Assembly: GCA_015075405.1 (NCBI GenBank)
Contig: JABTUK010000002.1
Span: forward strand, 1,860,001 to 1,924,000
DNA from: Anaerolineales bacterium
GTDB lineage: Bacteria; Chloroflexota; Anaerolineae; 4572-78; J111
Length of the DNA stretch: 64,000 nt
Reading direction: 5' to 3'
Part shown: in pieces, positions 24,776 through 34,048 of the stretch
Position numbering within the stretch: position 1 is the stretch's first letter
Layout of the letters: each line of letters opens with the position of its first letter
Made by a program: the position numbers and the translations under genes
The notes under the pieces: model-generated
Database searches by the model: none
Told to the model about the DNA's origin: nothing
Seen by the model: the letters and a program-made list of their open reading frames with translations, nothing else

Positions 24776-24856
24776 AACCGAGCCATTAACAGCAAAATTA
24801 CCCTGATGGGTGAAGAGGTCTATCACCACTAGCATTTTCAAACCCCTGAAAGAAAT

Positions 24857-27013
24857 ATGATCATGAACCCCAAACCCCAATTTCTTCAACTTTTCCTCGC
24901 TCTCACTTTATTACTAGGACTCGCCACCCTCCCCATGAGTGCTGCTCCTCCTACGCCCTCAGCTTATGTTGAGCCGGGCCTGTGGACGCACCAGGGCGAC
25001 ACCCTGGCAGTCATCGTCACCGCCGCCAATTCCAAAGCAGCGACCCAGGCCGTCGAGCGGGCCGGTGGACAAGTCAGCAGCGATTTGTATATTATTGACG
25101 CCGTCGCCGCCACTCTACCCACTGCTCAACTTCCCTATTTAGCCAGCGACCCCGCCGTTATCTCCATTACTGTTAACAAAGGCGTCAAAACCTCTGCCAC
25201 GGCTGATCCTTATTGGCCCTGGCTCACCGACAAGGCCTGGCCGGTGGCGGATGATGTCGGGGCCGTCCAGTTGCACGACGCCGGCATTACCGGTGAGGGA
25301 ATTGGGATAGCCGTGATTGACTCCGGTGTTTACTTTTCGCAGGGTATGTGGTCCCCAAACAATCAGGGGCTGGCTATGGATTTCGCCGTTCAAGTTGACT
25401 TGCTTGTAGCCCAAAGCTGTAACGGCGGTTACGACTCCTGGAATCGCATCTGTTATCAAGCTGCTGGCCAGACGATTGATCCCTACGGTCACGGTTCCCA
25501 CGTGGCCAGTACCATTGCCAATCGTTTTAAGGATAAGACCACCGGTATCTACCTGGGTATTGCCCCGTATGCAAAAATAATTAGTGTGCGCGCCCTGGAC
25601 AATACTGGCGTTGGGACCTACGAAAACGTCATCAGGGCTATTCAGGTTGTTGTTGAGCGGAAAAACTCCGACAATATTCGGGTACTGAACCTGAGCCTGA
25701 GCGCTCCTGTCACCACCCCCTACTTTGCCGACCCGCTCAACCGGGCGGTTGAGAAAGCCTGGGCTGCCGGAATTGTGGTAGTGGCCGCTGCCGGCAACGA
25801 TGGCCCTGCCTCCGAGACCATTACCGTGCCCGGCAATGACCCCTACGTTATTACCGTTGGCGCAGTAGATAGCAACCGCACAGCCAACAAGTGGTCCGAC
25901 GATTATCTGTCGGGTTGGTCCTCTACCGGCCCCACCTTGGATGGTTTCCCCAAGCCCGACGTGCTGGCCCCTGGCGCGCGCGTCGTCGCCTTTATGTACA
26001 AAGACGCTGTTGACAAGACTAAATCGGCCAAATTGGCCCAGGACCACCCCGACTATTCCGTTACCACCAGCCTGTTCCGCATGAGCGGCACCAGTATGGC
26101 CACTGCCGTTACCTCCGGCGTGGTCGCCTTGATGCTGCAAAAGAACCCCAGCCTCACCCCCGACCAAGTCAAATACCGCTTGATGCTTTCGTCCAGGCCG
26201 GCCCTGACCAGCAACAAGAAAGACATTGACTATAACATCTTCCAACAAGGCATGGGCCGTATCTGGGCTCCCGACGCCGTTAATGGCTCCTTCCCAGCCG
26301 ATGGCAAGGCCAACTACGGTATGAACATCAATACTGACCTGGCCCACGGCCTGGGTTGGAAGGATAGCAACAAAAATGGCGTGGTTGAAGAGAGTGAATT
26401 GAGCGCCAGCGAGATGGCCTACCACTACCAGGGTGAGTTTGGCCGGATGCTCAGCGATGATGGCCGGGCCTATATGTATTACTTCATCAATAGTGCCGGC
26501 CAGACAGTGGCCATGGGCGTGGCCTGGAAAAATAACCGCCGCTGGCTAACCCAGAGCGAAATGTCTAGCTCCGGCCTGAAGTGGAATAACGGCCAGGTAA
26601 CCTGGTCTACTACCAGCTTCACCTGGGCCGGCGGCGTCTCTTATGGCGGTGGGCGCGCTCGCGGCGGTGGTGCTCATTGGGGCGCCAACAATTTTTGGGG
26701 TAGTAGCAATACCTGGGCCGGGGGACGCGCTCGTGGCGGCAATGTCACCTGGGGCGGTGGCACCTCCTGGACAGGCGGCAACGCCTGGGGCGGCAGTTAC
26801 ACCTGGGGCGGTGGACGCGCTCGTGGCGGCAGCCTGAGTTGGAGCGGCGGTAGTATGACCGGCAGTAGTATGAAAACGACCACCTGGGTCGGCGACACCT
26901 GGACCGACACGGGAGCAGCGCCTCCGCTGACGGCCTTAAGCCTCGATCTCGATCTCAATCCGACGGGCGGCTCGCCTACGACAATTTATTTGCCAATACT
27001 GTTTAATAAATAG
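24857..27013 (+). CDS. Secreted subtilisin-like serine protease with Trp/Gly repeats
   Basis: 718 residues. Signal peptide (LFLALTLLLGLATLPMSAA), an I9-like prosegment (about 45-115), then the S8 domain: Asp near 154 in AVIDSGVY, His near 214 in GHGSHVAST, oxyanion Asn near 313 in AAAGNDGP, Ser near 414 in SGTSMATAV. The C-terminal region (about 585-680) has alternating WAGG/TWGGG/SWTGG units and three GGRARGG blocks, a repeat type seen in other bacterial subtilases. It ends TTIYLPILFNK, a variant of the LPxVLK tail of its secreted neighbours. It should be an extracellular or surface-held protease. Start could also be the second ATG at 24863. Confidence 0.9.
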   Translation: MIMNPKPQFLQLFLALTLLLGLATLPMSAAPPTPSAYVEPGLWTHQGDTLAVIVTAANSKAATQAVERAGGQVSSDLYIIDAVAATLPTAQLPYLASDPAVISITVNKGVKTSATADPYWPWLTDKAWPVADDVGAVQLHDAGITGEGIGIAVIDSGVYFSQGMWSPNNQGLAMDFAVQVDLLVAQSCNGGYDSWNRICYQAAGQTIDPYGHGSHVASTIANRFKDKTTGIYLGIAPYAKIISVRALDNTGVGTYENVIRAIQVVVERKNSDNIRVLNLSLSAPVTTPYFADPLNRAVEKAWAAGIVVVAAAGNDGPASETITVPGNDPYVITVGAVDSNRTANKWSDDYLSGWSSTGPTLDGFPKPDVLAPGARVVAFMYKDAVDKTKSAKLAQDHPDYSVTTSLFRMSGTSMATAVTSGVVALMLQKNPSLTPDQVKYRLMLSSRPALTSNKKDIDYNIFQQGMGRIWAPDAVNGSFPADGKANYGMNINTDLAHGLGWKDSNKNGVVEESELSASEMAYHYQGEFGRMLSDDGRAYMYYFINSAGQTVAMGVAWKNNRRWLTQSEMSSSGLKWNNGQVTWSTTSFTWAGGVSYGGGRARGGGAHWGANNFWGSSNTWAGGRARGGNVTWGGGTSWTGGNAWGGSYTWGGGRARGGSLSWSGGSMTGSSMKTTTWVGDTWTDTGAAPPLTALSLDLDLNPTGGSPTTIYLPILFNK

Positions 27014-27046
27014 AGCAATGAAGTAAAAGAGAGCTTCCTAACCCTT

Positions 27047-27092
27047 GAAAAAACCGACCCCGTTTTCTTGGAGAAAACGGGGTCGGTTTTTT
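27047..27092. terminator. Strong bidirectional terminator
   Basis: Near-perfect stem AAAAAACCGACCCCGTTTTC / GAAAACGGGGTCGGTTTTTT with loop TTGGA, lying between the convergent subtilase and cyclase genes. It overlaps the last bases of the minus-strand stop codon at 27091. Confidence 0.9.
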
Positions 27093-30000
27093 AGTCGCCC
27101 GGCCGCTGCTGTTGTACCGTGGCTACAATCTCTTGATTGATTGCCACCCGTTCCAAAAATGATTGGCGCAGGATGGGATCAGCGATTTGGTTGGCGCGGG
27201 CTGTGACCAGCTTGTGAGCCGTTTGTAAAGCAACCCGAGCCGCTGTGATCTCTCCGACTGCGGTCAGAACTTGATAGCAAAAAAAATAATTGCGGGCGGG
27301 AAACTCCGGCCCCTCGCCGCCACGCTCATCCAGAATGGCCAGGGACTGCCAGGCATACTCGACCGCTTTAGCCCGGTTGCCGGCCATGAGTTGGGCTTTA
27401 GCTAACACAGCCAGATCGTCAGAAGTATTAAGATGCATCCCCAATTTTTGACGCAAGGCTAAAGCTCGTTCAGCCTGAGCGATTGCTTGTTGGGGCTGGC
27501 CAGCCTGTAAGCTCACTGTGCTCAGATAGCTAAGGTAAAAGGACATCTCATACTCATTTTGTTCAGCTTCATACAATTTCAAGCGGCGGCTGAATAGCTG
27601 CTCTGCTGCTACCAGCTCCCCCTGGTCACGCAACACCAAACCTAGATTCGACTCCAGATAATTTTGGCCGGCTTCGTCGCCAATTTGCCGGGCTACCTCT
27701 AAACCGGTGTGGAGCGAAGTTTGGGCCTTAGACAACTCACCCAATTCTTGATAGAGAATACCCAAACTAATCCAAACATTAATTTCCTGCCAGCGATGGC
27801 CGGCGGCCTGGAGAATTGCCAAGGCTGTCATATAGTAATCTTGGGCCTGACTGTAGTCGCCCATTTCACGGGTCACGTCGGCCAGGTTGGTCAGGCTGGC
27901 GCCCTCGCCGGCCCGGTCGCCAATAGCCTGACGAATGGTCAGGGCTTGCCGCAGATACAGGTGAGAGGCAGCCAACTGGCGCTGGTAGCGGGCCAACACC
28001 CCCAGAAAATTCAATGCCTCGGCTTCACGCTGGCGGTCACCGTTTTGCTCGCTCAACTTCAGGGCTTGGATGTGGCTGTCTTTGGCCTGGTCAAAGTTAC
28101 CTTGCTCCCGATAGACAAAGCCCAATCCGTTGAGGGTTTGGGCTAATACACGCCGCTGCTCTTCTGAGTAAGTTCCCTGATTCTGGAATAAGTTTAAAGC
28201 ATGCTGATAGCTAACTATTGCGTCCTGGTAATCCCCCTGGCGACTGGCAATCAACCCAAGCTGAGACAGGCAACGGGCCTCATCCAAAAGGTTAGCCTGT
28301 TGGCGGCTGGCAACCAGGGCGCGTTCTACCGCTGCCTGCGCCTGGGCATATTCGCCTACAGCTTCATAATATTGGCCCCACACATAAAAAACCTCGAAGG
28401 AGGGCGCTGCCGGTATAGCCGTTATTCGTTGCAGTTCGGCCTGTTCTTCCTTGCGCCGCCCCAAAATGTGCAAGATTTCAATTTGGCTTTTGCGCCATTC
28501 CCACCGTTCTTCCAGCGCTATAGCTTGTTGGTAATAATTCAAAGCGGTTTCATTAGCATATTCCCGCTGCGCTTTTTTGGCTGCCTTGTCCAGGTAGAAT
28601 AGGGCTTTGGCCTGGAGGCCGCTCTGGCGATAGTGATAAGCCAATCGTTCCACTGCTTCCGGCTGCAACTGCTCCAGGGCCTGGCCTACAGCCAAGTGTA
28701 ACTCACGCTGCTGATGATCCAGCAAGGTTTGGTAAACCACTTCTTGGGTAATATTGTGCTTGAACAAATAACTTAGTTGAGGATGCGGCGCTTCCAGGCG
28801 AACAAAATCCCGTCCTTCTACCCCTTGTATCTGGGCCAAGAGTGCAGCTTGATCGGGCTGAAGCGGATGAGCCAGGGTCAGGGCCTCAAATTCAAAAACC
28901 CGACCAATCACACTGGCTACTTTCAAGGTCAATTTGTGCAGCTCCGGCAGGCGGTCCAGACGGGATAAGACAAGGCCGTGAATAGAGTCCGGAATACCCA
29001 AATCTATAGTTGAGAGGTTGGCTTCAGGAGCCAAGACCCACTGTTCTTCTTTTTTGACCAGGGCATTGGCTTGCCGGAGCGCCTGGAGCATTGTCTCAGA
29101 CAAATTCCATTGACCATCAGGCCGGCGGTACAGTTTGCCGGTTTCGCGCAGCGTATCTACCAATTCTTCGGTATAGAATGGGTTGCCCTGCGCGTAGAGT
29201 TGGATAAGCGATGCCGCCAAAGGAACGGGTTGTCCCTGGAGGCGGTTAGCTACCAGCGCCGTAATCCCGGCAGGGGATAGCTCATTTAGGTTCAGTAGAT
29301 CATAGGATGGTAACTGCTCTAAACCAGAGAAGAAGGGTCTTGTCTGGTTGCCCGGTGGGGCAGGACGATGCACCAGGACCAACAAAACCCGAGGCGTATG
29401 GGCAATTACTCTGCTGAGGGCCAGGACCAGTCTCCAGGAAGCTTCATCTAACCAATGGGCATCTTCAAAGAGAAGCAGCAAAGGCTGCTCTTTGGCCCAC
29501 TTTTGGATCATTTCTAGTACCAGGGTAAAAAGCGCTTCTTGCCGTAGTTGGGGATCAAAAGCAGCCGTCGTGGGGTTGTCGGGAATGGGAAAGCCGAGCA
29601 AATCTCCCAACAAGGGCAAACGGAGCAGCCAGTCCGGGTTCAAATTTTGAATCATTGACTCTACCTGAGCCAGCGGAGAGCTATTGAGTTGAGTGGCTGC
29701 TTCAATCTGATGACCGGCTTGCTCGTCGGTCAGTTTAAACAAAGTTCGAAATATTTGCCGCCAGGGGTAGTAGGCCATATTCTGACTGGTACTCTGGCAG
29801 GCCCCCAGGCTCACCCGAAACCCCAGCCGGAGTGCTCGCTCAACAAACTCAGCCGAAAGATGACTTTTCCCCACCCCCGCTGTACCTTCAAGGCGCACAA
29901 TATGACCTTCGCCCAGCAAGACAGCGGCCAGGTTCTTATCCAGCTGGGCCAATTCGGTTTCCCGGCCTACCAGGGGCTGGGTAAAAAGGGTGGCGGGCCG

Positions 30001-31320
30001 TTGGGGCGAGGGTAAGCGCCGCTCTAAAACCAGCGACACTAGCAGCGGTTCTGCCCTACCCTTGACATTCACCGGCCCCAGGTACTGTAGCTGGTAACTT
30101 TTGGCTACCGCTTCGGCCACCCGCTGGCTAATTAAAATTTGTCCAGGCTCAGCCTTATTCATCAAACGCGCGGCCATATTGGTTTCATCACCCAAAACCC
30201 CATAGGTTTGTCGAGAGGGGCTGCCATACGCGCCTGTGCGCATCCGTCCCTGACTGAGGCCGATTTGTACCGGACCAATAAAATCGAGTTCAACCGGTGG
30301 TGAGCGTAATTCCAGGGCCACCGCCACGGCTCGAGCCGGGTCATCATCGTGGGCTACCGGCGCCCCATAGACCGCATAAAAATAACTGCCTTTATCGCCT
30401 ACGGTCAGTTGGATCAGATACCCTTCGTAACGAGCCAGGGTACGCTGCGCCCACTGAATATACCTATCCAGTTTCTTGCCGGCGTCATCCTCTTGATCGT
30501 AGTTGATTCCGCCAAATTTTAAGAAGAGGGCCACGGCTGGGCGGATTTCGGCCAAAAAGTCATCTTGCCCGTCGTGGAGTCTTTCGAAGATGGGGGGCAA
30601 AAGCCAGGGACGAACCTGGTCTTCAGATAAATGCTCCTCAGCAGTGAAGGACGCAGAGGGACCTATAGGAATTTGTGGGGAAAGGGTCAGGCCGGTCACT
30701 ACAGCAAAGCGGCCGGTTCCCAGGGTTTCAGTTTCACTCCGCCACTCTGCCACCGTAATGGCCTGGTTAAGCAGGGCGACCGTTTCTGAGGAAACAAGCA
30801 CTTCTCCCCGTTGGGCCTGATGTTCAGCCGCAGCCATCCGCTCCAGGGTCTGTCCGGCCAGGACATCAATGTATTGTATCTGAGGATCGCCTACGCGGAA
30901 GCGGCGCGCCGGTCCGCCGGCAATGGCAACCTTCATCCCCAGCGAGATGACGTTGCCGGAGGAGGTGGTAATGCGCTCAAATTGAGTCATCGCCTGCTGC
31001 ATATCTAACCCGCAGGCAATGGCTCGTAAACCTTCGTCGTGGTCAAACCAGCAGGTAATGGCATCACCGCTGAAGCCAATAACACTGCCACCGTAATGTT
31101 GCGCCCGGGCGATGAGGGCGCTATACACAAGATTGAGATGTTTCGTTAACTCGTCAGCCCCACGGCGAGAACCAAGCTCTTTAACCAGAATTTCAGTCAA
31201 CGGGGTAAAACCAGAGATGTCGGCAAACAAGGCAGCTCCCTGTGTCCGGTCGGGTAGGTCTTCGCCCCTGGCCATAGCCTGGCGGCGATCTTGGGGAATA
31301 TAAACACTGGGCGACCCCAT
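27091..31320 (-). CDS. Tandem class III cyclase domain-AAA ATPase-TPR signalling protein
   Basis: 1409 residues. First cyclase homology domain at about 25-200 (GAALFADISGFTPLTE; GFSGDAITCWF), second at about 250-430 (IDRYIQWAQR-like segment; YGVLGDETNMAARLM). An AAA/STAND-type ATPase follows, with Walker A GTAGVGKSHLS near 478 and LLLLFEDAHWLDEASW. The C-terminal ~500 residues are TPR repeats (EALNFLGVLARYQ, GEGASLTNLADVTREMGDY and others). Such proteins are adenylate/guanylate cyclase-linked regulators; whether both cyclase domains are active cannot be told here, since the second has degenerate metal sites (LFLKFGG). It is monocistronic and could feed cAMP to the CRP-like protein at 23917. 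Confidence 0.88.
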   Translation of the reverse strand: MGSPSVYIPQDRRQAMARGEDLPDRTQGAALFADISGFTPLTEILVKELGSRRGADELTKHLNLVYSALIARAQHYGGSVIGFSGDAITCWFDHDEGLRAIACGLDMQQAMTQFERITTSSGNVISLGMKVAIAGGPARRFRVGDPQIQYIDVLAGQTLERMAAAEHQAQRGEVLVSSETVALLNQAITVAEWRSETETLGTGRFAVVTGLTLSPQIPIGPSASFTAEEHLSEDQVRPWLLPPIFERLHDGQDDFLAEIRPAVALFLKFGGINYDQEDDAGKKLDRYIQWAQRTLARYEGYLIQLTVGDKGSYFYAVYGAPVAHDDDPARAVAVALELRSPPVELDFIGPVQIGLSQGRMRTGAYGSPSRQTYGVLGDETNMAARLMNKAEPGQILISQRVAEAVAKSYQLQYLGPVNVKGRAEPLLVSLVLERRLPSPQRPATLFTQPLVGRETELAQLDKNLAAVLLGEGHIVRLEGTAGVGKSHLSAEFVERALRLGFRVSLGACQSTSQNMAYYPWRQIFRTLFKLTDEQAGHQIEAATQLNSSPLAQVESMIQNLNPDWLLRLPLLGDLLGFPIPDNPTTAAFDPQLRQEALFTLVLEMIQKWAKEQPLLLLFEDAHWLDEASWRLVLALSRVIAHTPRVLLVLVHRPAPPGNQTRPFFSGLEQLPSYDLLNLNELSPAGITALVANRLQGQPVPLAASLIQLYAQGNPFYTEELVDTLRETGKLYRRPDGQWNLSETMLQALRQANALVKKEEQWVLAPEANLSTIDLGIPDSIHGLVLSRLDRLPELHKLTLKVASVIGRVFEFEALTLAHPLQPDQAALLAQIQGVEGRDFVRLEAPHPQLSYLFKHNITQEVVYQTLLDHQQRELHLAVGQALEQLQPEAVERLAYHYRQSGLQAKALFYLDKAAKKAQREYANETALNYYQQAIALEERWEWRKSQIEILHILGRRKEEQAELQRITAIPAAPSFEVFYVWGQYYEAVGEYAQAQAAVERALVASRQQANLLDEARCLSQLGLIASRQGDYQDAIVSYQHALNLFQNQGTYSEEQRRVLAQTLNGLGFVYREQGNFDQAKDSHIQALKLSEQNGDRQREAEALNFLGVLARYQRQLAASHLYLRQALTIRQAIGDRAGEGASLTNLADVTREMGDYSQAQDYYMTALAILQAAGHRWQEINVWISLGILYQELGELSKAQTSLHTGLEVARQIGDEAGQNYLESNLGLVLRDQGELVAAEQLFSRRLKLYEAEQNEYEMSFYLSYLSTVSLQAGQPQQAIAQAERALALRQKLGMHLNTSDDLAVLAKAQLMAGNRAKAVEYAWQSLAILDERGGEGPEFPARNYFFCYQVLTAVGEITAARVALQTAHKLVTARANQIADPILRQSFLERVAINQEIVATVQQQRPGD

Positions 31321-31620
31321 GGGTTATTCGCTTTCTAACCTAAACAAGAGGTGGAGTCTCAGTGGATCCAAATTTGAGGAGCCAGCACGCCCACGTGCGG
31401 CGGTGTTCGGCACGTGGGTGTGCCTCACTCCTCGGAAAATTGGATCTACTGAGGCTAATAAATGTGTTCTGGAACACAGACAATTTCCGCCAGAGATGGT
31501 ATGATGTGTGGTAGAATCACCTCAATACCCCTCCAACCACTATGCTAATCACCAAATCAGGTTATGATAATAGCATAAAAACCTCAAGAATAATAGTACT
31601 TCATCAAAGTATTACCCAGC
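31321..31620. other. Divergent intergenic region
   Basis: Holds copy B of the ~95-bp palindromic element (31358-31453) and about 165 further bases of AT-rich sequence in front of the DUF3307 gene. No coding frame seen. Confidence 0.5.
31358..31453. repeat. Palindromic ~95-bp element, copy B
   Basis: Outer arms CTCAGTGGATCCAAATTTG and (complement) CTCAGTAGATCCAATTTTC match copies A and C. The inner stem (CCCACGTGC / GCACGTGGG) has a different sequence from those copies. The outer ends are kept while the core is swapped but stays palindromic. Confidence 0.85.
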
Positions 31621-31968
31621 ATGTTAACACCTTTTGAACGCGGTTTGATTGCCCACTTGATTGCCGACTGGTTGTTACAAAATGACTGGATGGCTAATAA
31701 CAAGACCAACCTGAGACACCCGGCGGCCTGGACGCACGCAGCTATACAAGCTGTCGCTTTAACAGTCGCGCTTGGTTGGCAGGCTGGATTGATCCTGGGG
31801 TTGATCCATCTTTTGGTAGATACTCGCTATCCCCTGCGCTGCTGGCAGCGAATTTTTAGACAAACCGTTAATGGACCGGCCACCCTGCATGTATCTATTT
31901 GGGGCGATCAGGTTATCCACATCATCACTATTGCTATGTGGGTCGCCCTCACCCCGGTGTACGGCTGA
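31621..31968 (+). CDS. DUF3307-family membrane protein
   Basis: 115 residues with three hydrophobic segments. The N-terminus GLIAHLIADWLLQNDWMANNK matches the start of DUF3307 proteins ('HllaDfllQtdwma'), and a later HLLVDTRYP is also typical. Function of the family is unknown. It lacks a clear ribosome-binding site; a promoter is not obvious either. The gene stands alone between the cyclase and ridA. Confidence 0.75.
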   Translation: MLTPFERGLIAHLIADWLLQNDWMANNKTNLRHPAAWTHAAIQAVALTVALGWQAGLILGLIHLLVDTRYPLRCWQRIFRQTVNGPATLHVSIWGDQVIHIITIAMWVALTPVYG

Positions 31969-32003
31969 ACCTGGATTGGGGTTTGGTAATTTTCGCCCAT
32001 TTT

Positions 32004-32031
32004 TTGCCCAGGCCCATCTCTGTGCTACAAT
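32004..32031 (+). promoter_or_regulatory. Promoter of ridA
   Basis: TTGCCC (32004-32009), a 16-bp spacer, and TACAAT (32026-32031), ending 56 bases before the ridA ATG at 32088. Confidence 0.45.
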
Positions 32032-32087
32032 AGAATATTATCCCCCGTGTTTCGCAAATTTTTAGGATCCACAGGATCGAGAGAAAT

Positions 32088-32480
32088 ATGCCATCCAAAC
32101 GAGAAATTATTGCCACGCCGCATGCTCCGGCGGCAATTGGCCCTTATTCGCAAGCTGTACAGATTGGCGATTTGATTTATACCGCCGGGCAAATTCCGTT
32201 GGTTCCTGAAACAGGCAAATTGGTCGAAGGTGGAATTGAAGAACAAACACAGCAGGTGCTGCAAAACCTGTCCCGGATTTTAGAAGCAGGCGGCAGCAGC
32301 TTGGCCCATATTATCAAAACTACTATTTTTGTAACCGACCTGGCTGATTTTGCCGCCCTGAATAAGGTTTACGGTAGCTTTTTTGCCGGCGACCCGCCCG
32401 CTCGAAGTACCGTTCAAGTAGCGGCGCTACCTTTAGGAGCTAAGGTAGAAATCGAAGCTATAGCGATTAGAGCCAGTTGA
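32088..32480 (+). CDS. ridA: RidA-family reactive imine/enamine deaminase
   Basis: 130 residues, the normal RidA length. The family pattern is clear: AAIGPYSQAVQIGDLIYTAGQIPL near the start, and ARSTVQVAALPLGAKVEIEAIA near the end, with the substrate-binding Arg (ARSTV) and Glu (VEIEA). RidA trimers hydrolyse 2-aminoacrylate and related enamines from pyridoxal-phosphate enzymes, protecting metabolism. It has its own promoter and a following hairpin, so it is probably monocistronic. Confidence 0.95.
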   Translation: MPSKREIIATPHAPAAIGPYSQAVQIGDLIYTAGQIPLVPETGKLVEGGIEEQTQQVLQNLSRILEAGGSSLAHIIKTTIFVTDLADFAALNKVYGSFFAGDPPARSTVQVAALPLGAKVEIEAIAIRAS

Positions 32481-32481
32481 C

Positions 32482-32522
32482 AGAAACCCTTCTTCAGGCT
32501 AACAACCTGGGGAAGGGTTTCT
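32482..32522 (+). terminator. Terminator after ridA
   Basis: Stem AGAAACCCTTC / GAAGGGTTTCT with an inner pair CAGG/CCTG and a short T-containing tail. Confidence 0.65.
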
Positions 32523-32551
32523 AAAATTTTAACCGCCCCTCATCAAACCGT

Positions 32552-32580
32552 TTGATTTTTGGATAGAGTCAAAGTATAAT
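32552..32580 (+). promoter_or_regulatory. Strong promoter of rpsA
   Basis: TTGATT (32552-32557), a 17-bp spacer and TATAAT (32575-32580). Transcription would start near 32587, giving a ~168-base leader that contains copy C of the palindromic element. Confidence 0.75.
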
Positions 32581-32611
32581 GTGATTATGCTTTAAGCCTA
32601 CAAAAATAAGA

Positions 32612-32707
32612 CTCGGTGGATCCAAATTTGCCGTAAGATGGCATCCCTATGCCGCCCGTTGACGCATAGGGATACGCCAGCTACGGTGAAAAATTGGATC
32701 TACTGAG
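32612..32707. repeat. Palindromic ~95-bp element, copy C, in the rpsA leader
   Basis: Outer arms CTCGGTGGATCCAAATTTG and (complement) CTCAGTAGATCCAATTTTTC. The core is close to the reverse complement of that of copy A. It lies between the rpsA promoter and start codon, so it is transcribed and should fold into a long hairpin in the mRNA leader. Confidence 0.85.
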
Positions 32708-32754
32708 ACTCATGCTGTACGGCCAAGAGCAATATCCAATGGGGAGAGAGCATT

Positions 32755-33945
32755 TTGATTAGCTCAGATGATGACAAAATGATGACAATGGCAGAGCTGT
32801 TAGCCCAGCAAGAAAATTTGGTCCGGGTGGTCAAGCCGGGCGAAATTGTCAAAGGGGTTGTAGCACGCAAACGATCAAGCGAGATTTTGGTTGATGTTGG
32901 CGCAAAATCCGAAGGGATGGTTGATCCCAAAGATTTAAATAACCTCAGTCCTGAAGAACTGGATCAGATTAAAGTTGGCGATACGATTCCTGTCTATGTC
33001 GTCAGCATCGAAAATGATCAAGAAGAAGTCCATATCATCCTTTCGCTCAGCCAGGCCAGAGTGGAAAAGGATTGGGAGGAAGCCGAACGTATTTTTGCCG
33101 CCAAGGAAACCATCGAGAGTACCGTTATTGGCAACAATAAAGGCGGCCTGATTGTAAATTTTGGCCAGGTGCGTGGTTTTGTGCCCGGCTCGCAGTTGGT
33201 CAATGCCCAATTTGGCGGCCCCAACAAGCCCGAACGCTGGAACCAGTTGATGGGCGAGAAGTTGCAACTCAAGATTATCGAGGTGGACCGCGAGCGCAAC
33301 CGCCTGATTTTGTCGGAACGCGCTGCCGCCGAAGAAGCCCGCAAAAACAAAGCCAACATCATGGTAGATTTAACCGAGGGTGATGTCCGCACCGGGCGGG
33401 TGACCAGCCTAGCCGATTTCGGCGCGTTTGTAGACATCGGCGGCGTTGATGGGCTGATCCACCTGTCAGAGTTGGCCTGGACTCGCATTTCGCATCCCCG
33501 CGAAGTTTTAAAAGTCGGCGATGAAGTCAAAGTTTATATCTTAAGCGTTGATCTCGATCAACAGCGGGTGGCCTTAAGCCTCAAACGTCTCCAGCCGGAA
33601 CCGTGGAGCCAGGTTTTTGATTACTACGAGATCAACCAGATTGTGGACGCCGTTGTTACCAAGCTGACCAATTTTGGCGCTTTTGCCCGCATTGATGATC
33701 GGATTGAAGGGCTGATCCACATCTCTGAACTTTCGGACAAAAATATCACCCATCCCCGGGAGGTTGTGTCTGAAGGTCAAGCCATCAAGGTGCGTATCAT
33801 CCATATTGACCCCGATAGACGGCGGATGGGCCTGAGCATGAAGCAGGTCGAAGACAAAGAAAACTGGGCTGCTTATAAAGAGAGCAGCGCCGGCGACACC
33901 AGCGAACCCGGTTCCGAAGAAGACAAAGAAACGGTCGAAGCATAA
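32755..33945 (+). CDS. rpsA: 30S ribosomal protein S1
   Basis: 396 residues with four S1 RNA-binding domains at about 22-90, 105-178, 192-262 and 278-348. The third and fourth are the most typical (GRVTSLADFGAFVDIGGVDGLIHLSEL and AVVTKLTNFGAFARIDDRIEGLIHISEL). S1 binds mRNA at the ribosome. Four domains are usual outside Proteobacteria. A TTG start at 32755 is preceded by GGGGAG with an 8-base spacer; the ATG at 32779 has no comparable site, so TTG is preferred. The gene has its own strong promoter and a terminator. Confidence 0.92.
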   Translation: MISSDDDKMMTMAELLAQQENLVRVVKPGEIVKGVVARKRSSEILVDVGAKSEGMVDPKDLNNLSPEELDQIKVGDTIPVYVVSIENDQEEVHIILSLSQARVEKDWEEAERIFAAKETIESTVIGNNKGGLIVNFGQVRGFVPGSQLVNAQFGGPNKPERWNQLMGEKLQLKIIEVDRERNRLILSERAAAEEARKNKANIMVDLTEGDVRTGRVTSLADFGAFVDIGGVDGLIHLSELAWTRISHPREVLKVGDEVKVYILSVDLDQQRVALSLKRLQPEPWSQVFDYYEINQIVDAVVTKLTNFGAFARIDDRIEGLIHISELSDKNITHPREVVSEGQAIKVRIIHIDPDRRRMGLSMKQVEDKENWAAYKESSAGDTSEPGSEEDKETVEA

Positions 33946-33973
33946 AATCGGGAAAATCTTCATTTTCCCGATT
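33944..33973 (+). terminator. Terminator after rpsA
   Basis: Stem AAATCGGGAAAAT / ATTTTCCCGATTT with loop CTTC; begins inside the stop codon region. Confidence 0.8.
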
Positions 33974-34048
33974 TGTGTCTCGCTCGCTTTCGTCATATTA
34001 AACTATTGTTACAAAGTTTTATGCAGGACTAATTAAGGAATTAATTAC

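Noticed and set aside
25139-26425. 428-residue minus-strand open frame
   Set aside because: It lies entirely inside the subtilase gene. Its Gly/His/Val-rich composition is that of an antisense shadow; it has no domain and no ribosome-binding site.
26610-26900. Trp/Gly repeat region of the subtilase as a novel repeat element
   Set aside because: Trp/Gly repeats are familiar at the C-terminus of bacterial subtilases; the DNA repeat follows from the protein repeat.
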